From: an uncultured Lachnospiraceae bacterium
GTDB taxonomy: Bacteria; Bacillota_A; Clostridia; Lachnospirales; Lachnospiraceae
Reading direction: 5' to 3'
DNA length: 6,508 nucleotides
NCBI GenBank assembly: GCA_946630765.1
Contig: CAMOZF010000107.1
Location: 1-6,508 of the forward strand
In this document: positions 6,126-6,508 of the stretch, in pieces
How the letters are laid out: every line of letters starts with the position of its first letter
Numbering within the stretch: the first letter of the stretch is position 1
Made by a program: the position numbers and the translations under genes
Notes under the pieces: generated by a model
What the model was told of the DNA's origin: nothing
Databases searched by the model: none
The model's input: only the letters and a program-made list of their open reading frames with translations

Positions 6126-6500
6126 ATGAGTATGGGTATGGGTTTTGCATTAGTGATCTTAATTGTTATCGCCGTAATGATTTTACTGACCGTGATGGCG
6201 GTCACGCTGATCGGACAGGGCGCGGTTTTCAGAAAGGCCGGAAAAGCCTTCTGGAGAACCTTTGTGCCGTTCTATAATCAGTGGACGCTGTATGAAATCA
6301 CCTGGGGACACGGTGCTTACATGTTCCTTGAGTGGATTCCGGGCGCGGGAACGGTTTTCGCGATACTGACCTATGTGAAGCTCGGCCAGGCATTCAGAAG
6401 GAGCGGCGGATTTATTGTCGGACTGATTCTTCTGACGCCGGTATTCGAAATGATCCTCGGCTACGATGATTCCACATATACCGGACCGGTGGAGTGGTAA
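6126..6500 (+). CDS. DUF5684-like small membrane protein
   Basis: This 124-residue protein has about three membrane helices: 7-30 (hydrophobic, VILIVIAVMILLTVMAVTLI), about 64-86 and about 95-112. Between the first two lies FRKAGKAFWRTFVPFYNQW (35-53), and the last helix ends in LGYDDSTY (111-118). The order 'helix, FxKAGxxxWxxxxPxYN, helix, KLxxAF, helix, LGxxDSxY' is how I recognise the DUF5684 family of small bacterial integral membrane proteins, whose function is unknown to me. GGAGGG (6112-6117) with an 8-base spacer supports the start. It is transcribed divergently from the oxidoreductase operon, probably as a separate unit, and the window ends 8 bases after its stop. Length agrees with a complete, compact family member. 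Confidence 0.8.
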   Translation: MSMGMGFALVILIVIAVMILLTVMAVTLIGQGAVFRKAGKAFWRTFVPFYNQWTLYEITWGHGAYMFLEWIPGAGTVFAILTYVKLGQAFRRSGGFIVGLILLTPVFEMILGYDDSTYTGPVEW

Positions 6501-6508
6501 AACAGCAT

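Overview
This window looks like a chromosomal stretch of a moderately GC-rich Bacillota (Clostridia, perhaps Lachnospiraceae-like). That guess rests on strong AGGAGG-type ribosome sites, extended -10 promoters and typical gut-Clostridia families (an FGGY kinase with a DUF4432 protein, paired Gfo/Idh/MocA oxidoreductases, a MATE exporter, a DUF5684 membrane protein). No rRNA, tRNA, CRISPR array, insertion sequence or phage gene was seen.

Layout. (1) Positions 1-1777, plus strand: the C-terminal part of an FGGY sugar kinase, translationally coupled by a 4-base ATGA overlap to an aldose-1-epimerase-like DUF4432 protein. These are probably the end of a sugar-catabolic operon. (2) Positions 1779-2572: a headless, frameshifted remnant of an unrecognised protein directly abutting the DUF4432 stop, followed by a good intrinsic terminator at 2612-2661. 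(3) Positions 2649-3687: an extended -10 promoter drives an unrecognised soluble protein of 223 residues, then the collapsed remains of a MATE transporter in which the first 43 and last 39 residues survive around a large internal deletion. (4) Positions 3706-5944, minus strand: two dissimilar Gfo/Idh/MocA oxidoreductases in a tight operon, the second with a noncanonical nucleotide-binding region. (5) Positions 5945-6125: a divergent intergenic region with a candidate promoter for each side. (6) Positions 6126-6500, plus strand: a small DUF5684-type membrane protein.

The kinase/DUF4432 pair and the oxidoreductase pair both fit conversion of sugars or sugar derivatives, but no specific substrate can be read from the sequence. 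The main oddity is decay and mosaicism in the left half. Two broken genes lie within about 2 kb. In addition, synonymous codon choice (ACG for Thr, TCG for Ser) switches sharply inside the DUF4432 gene near 1040-1060, suggesting homologous recombination or a chimeric assembly. I see no convincing new defence, mobile or RNA system here.
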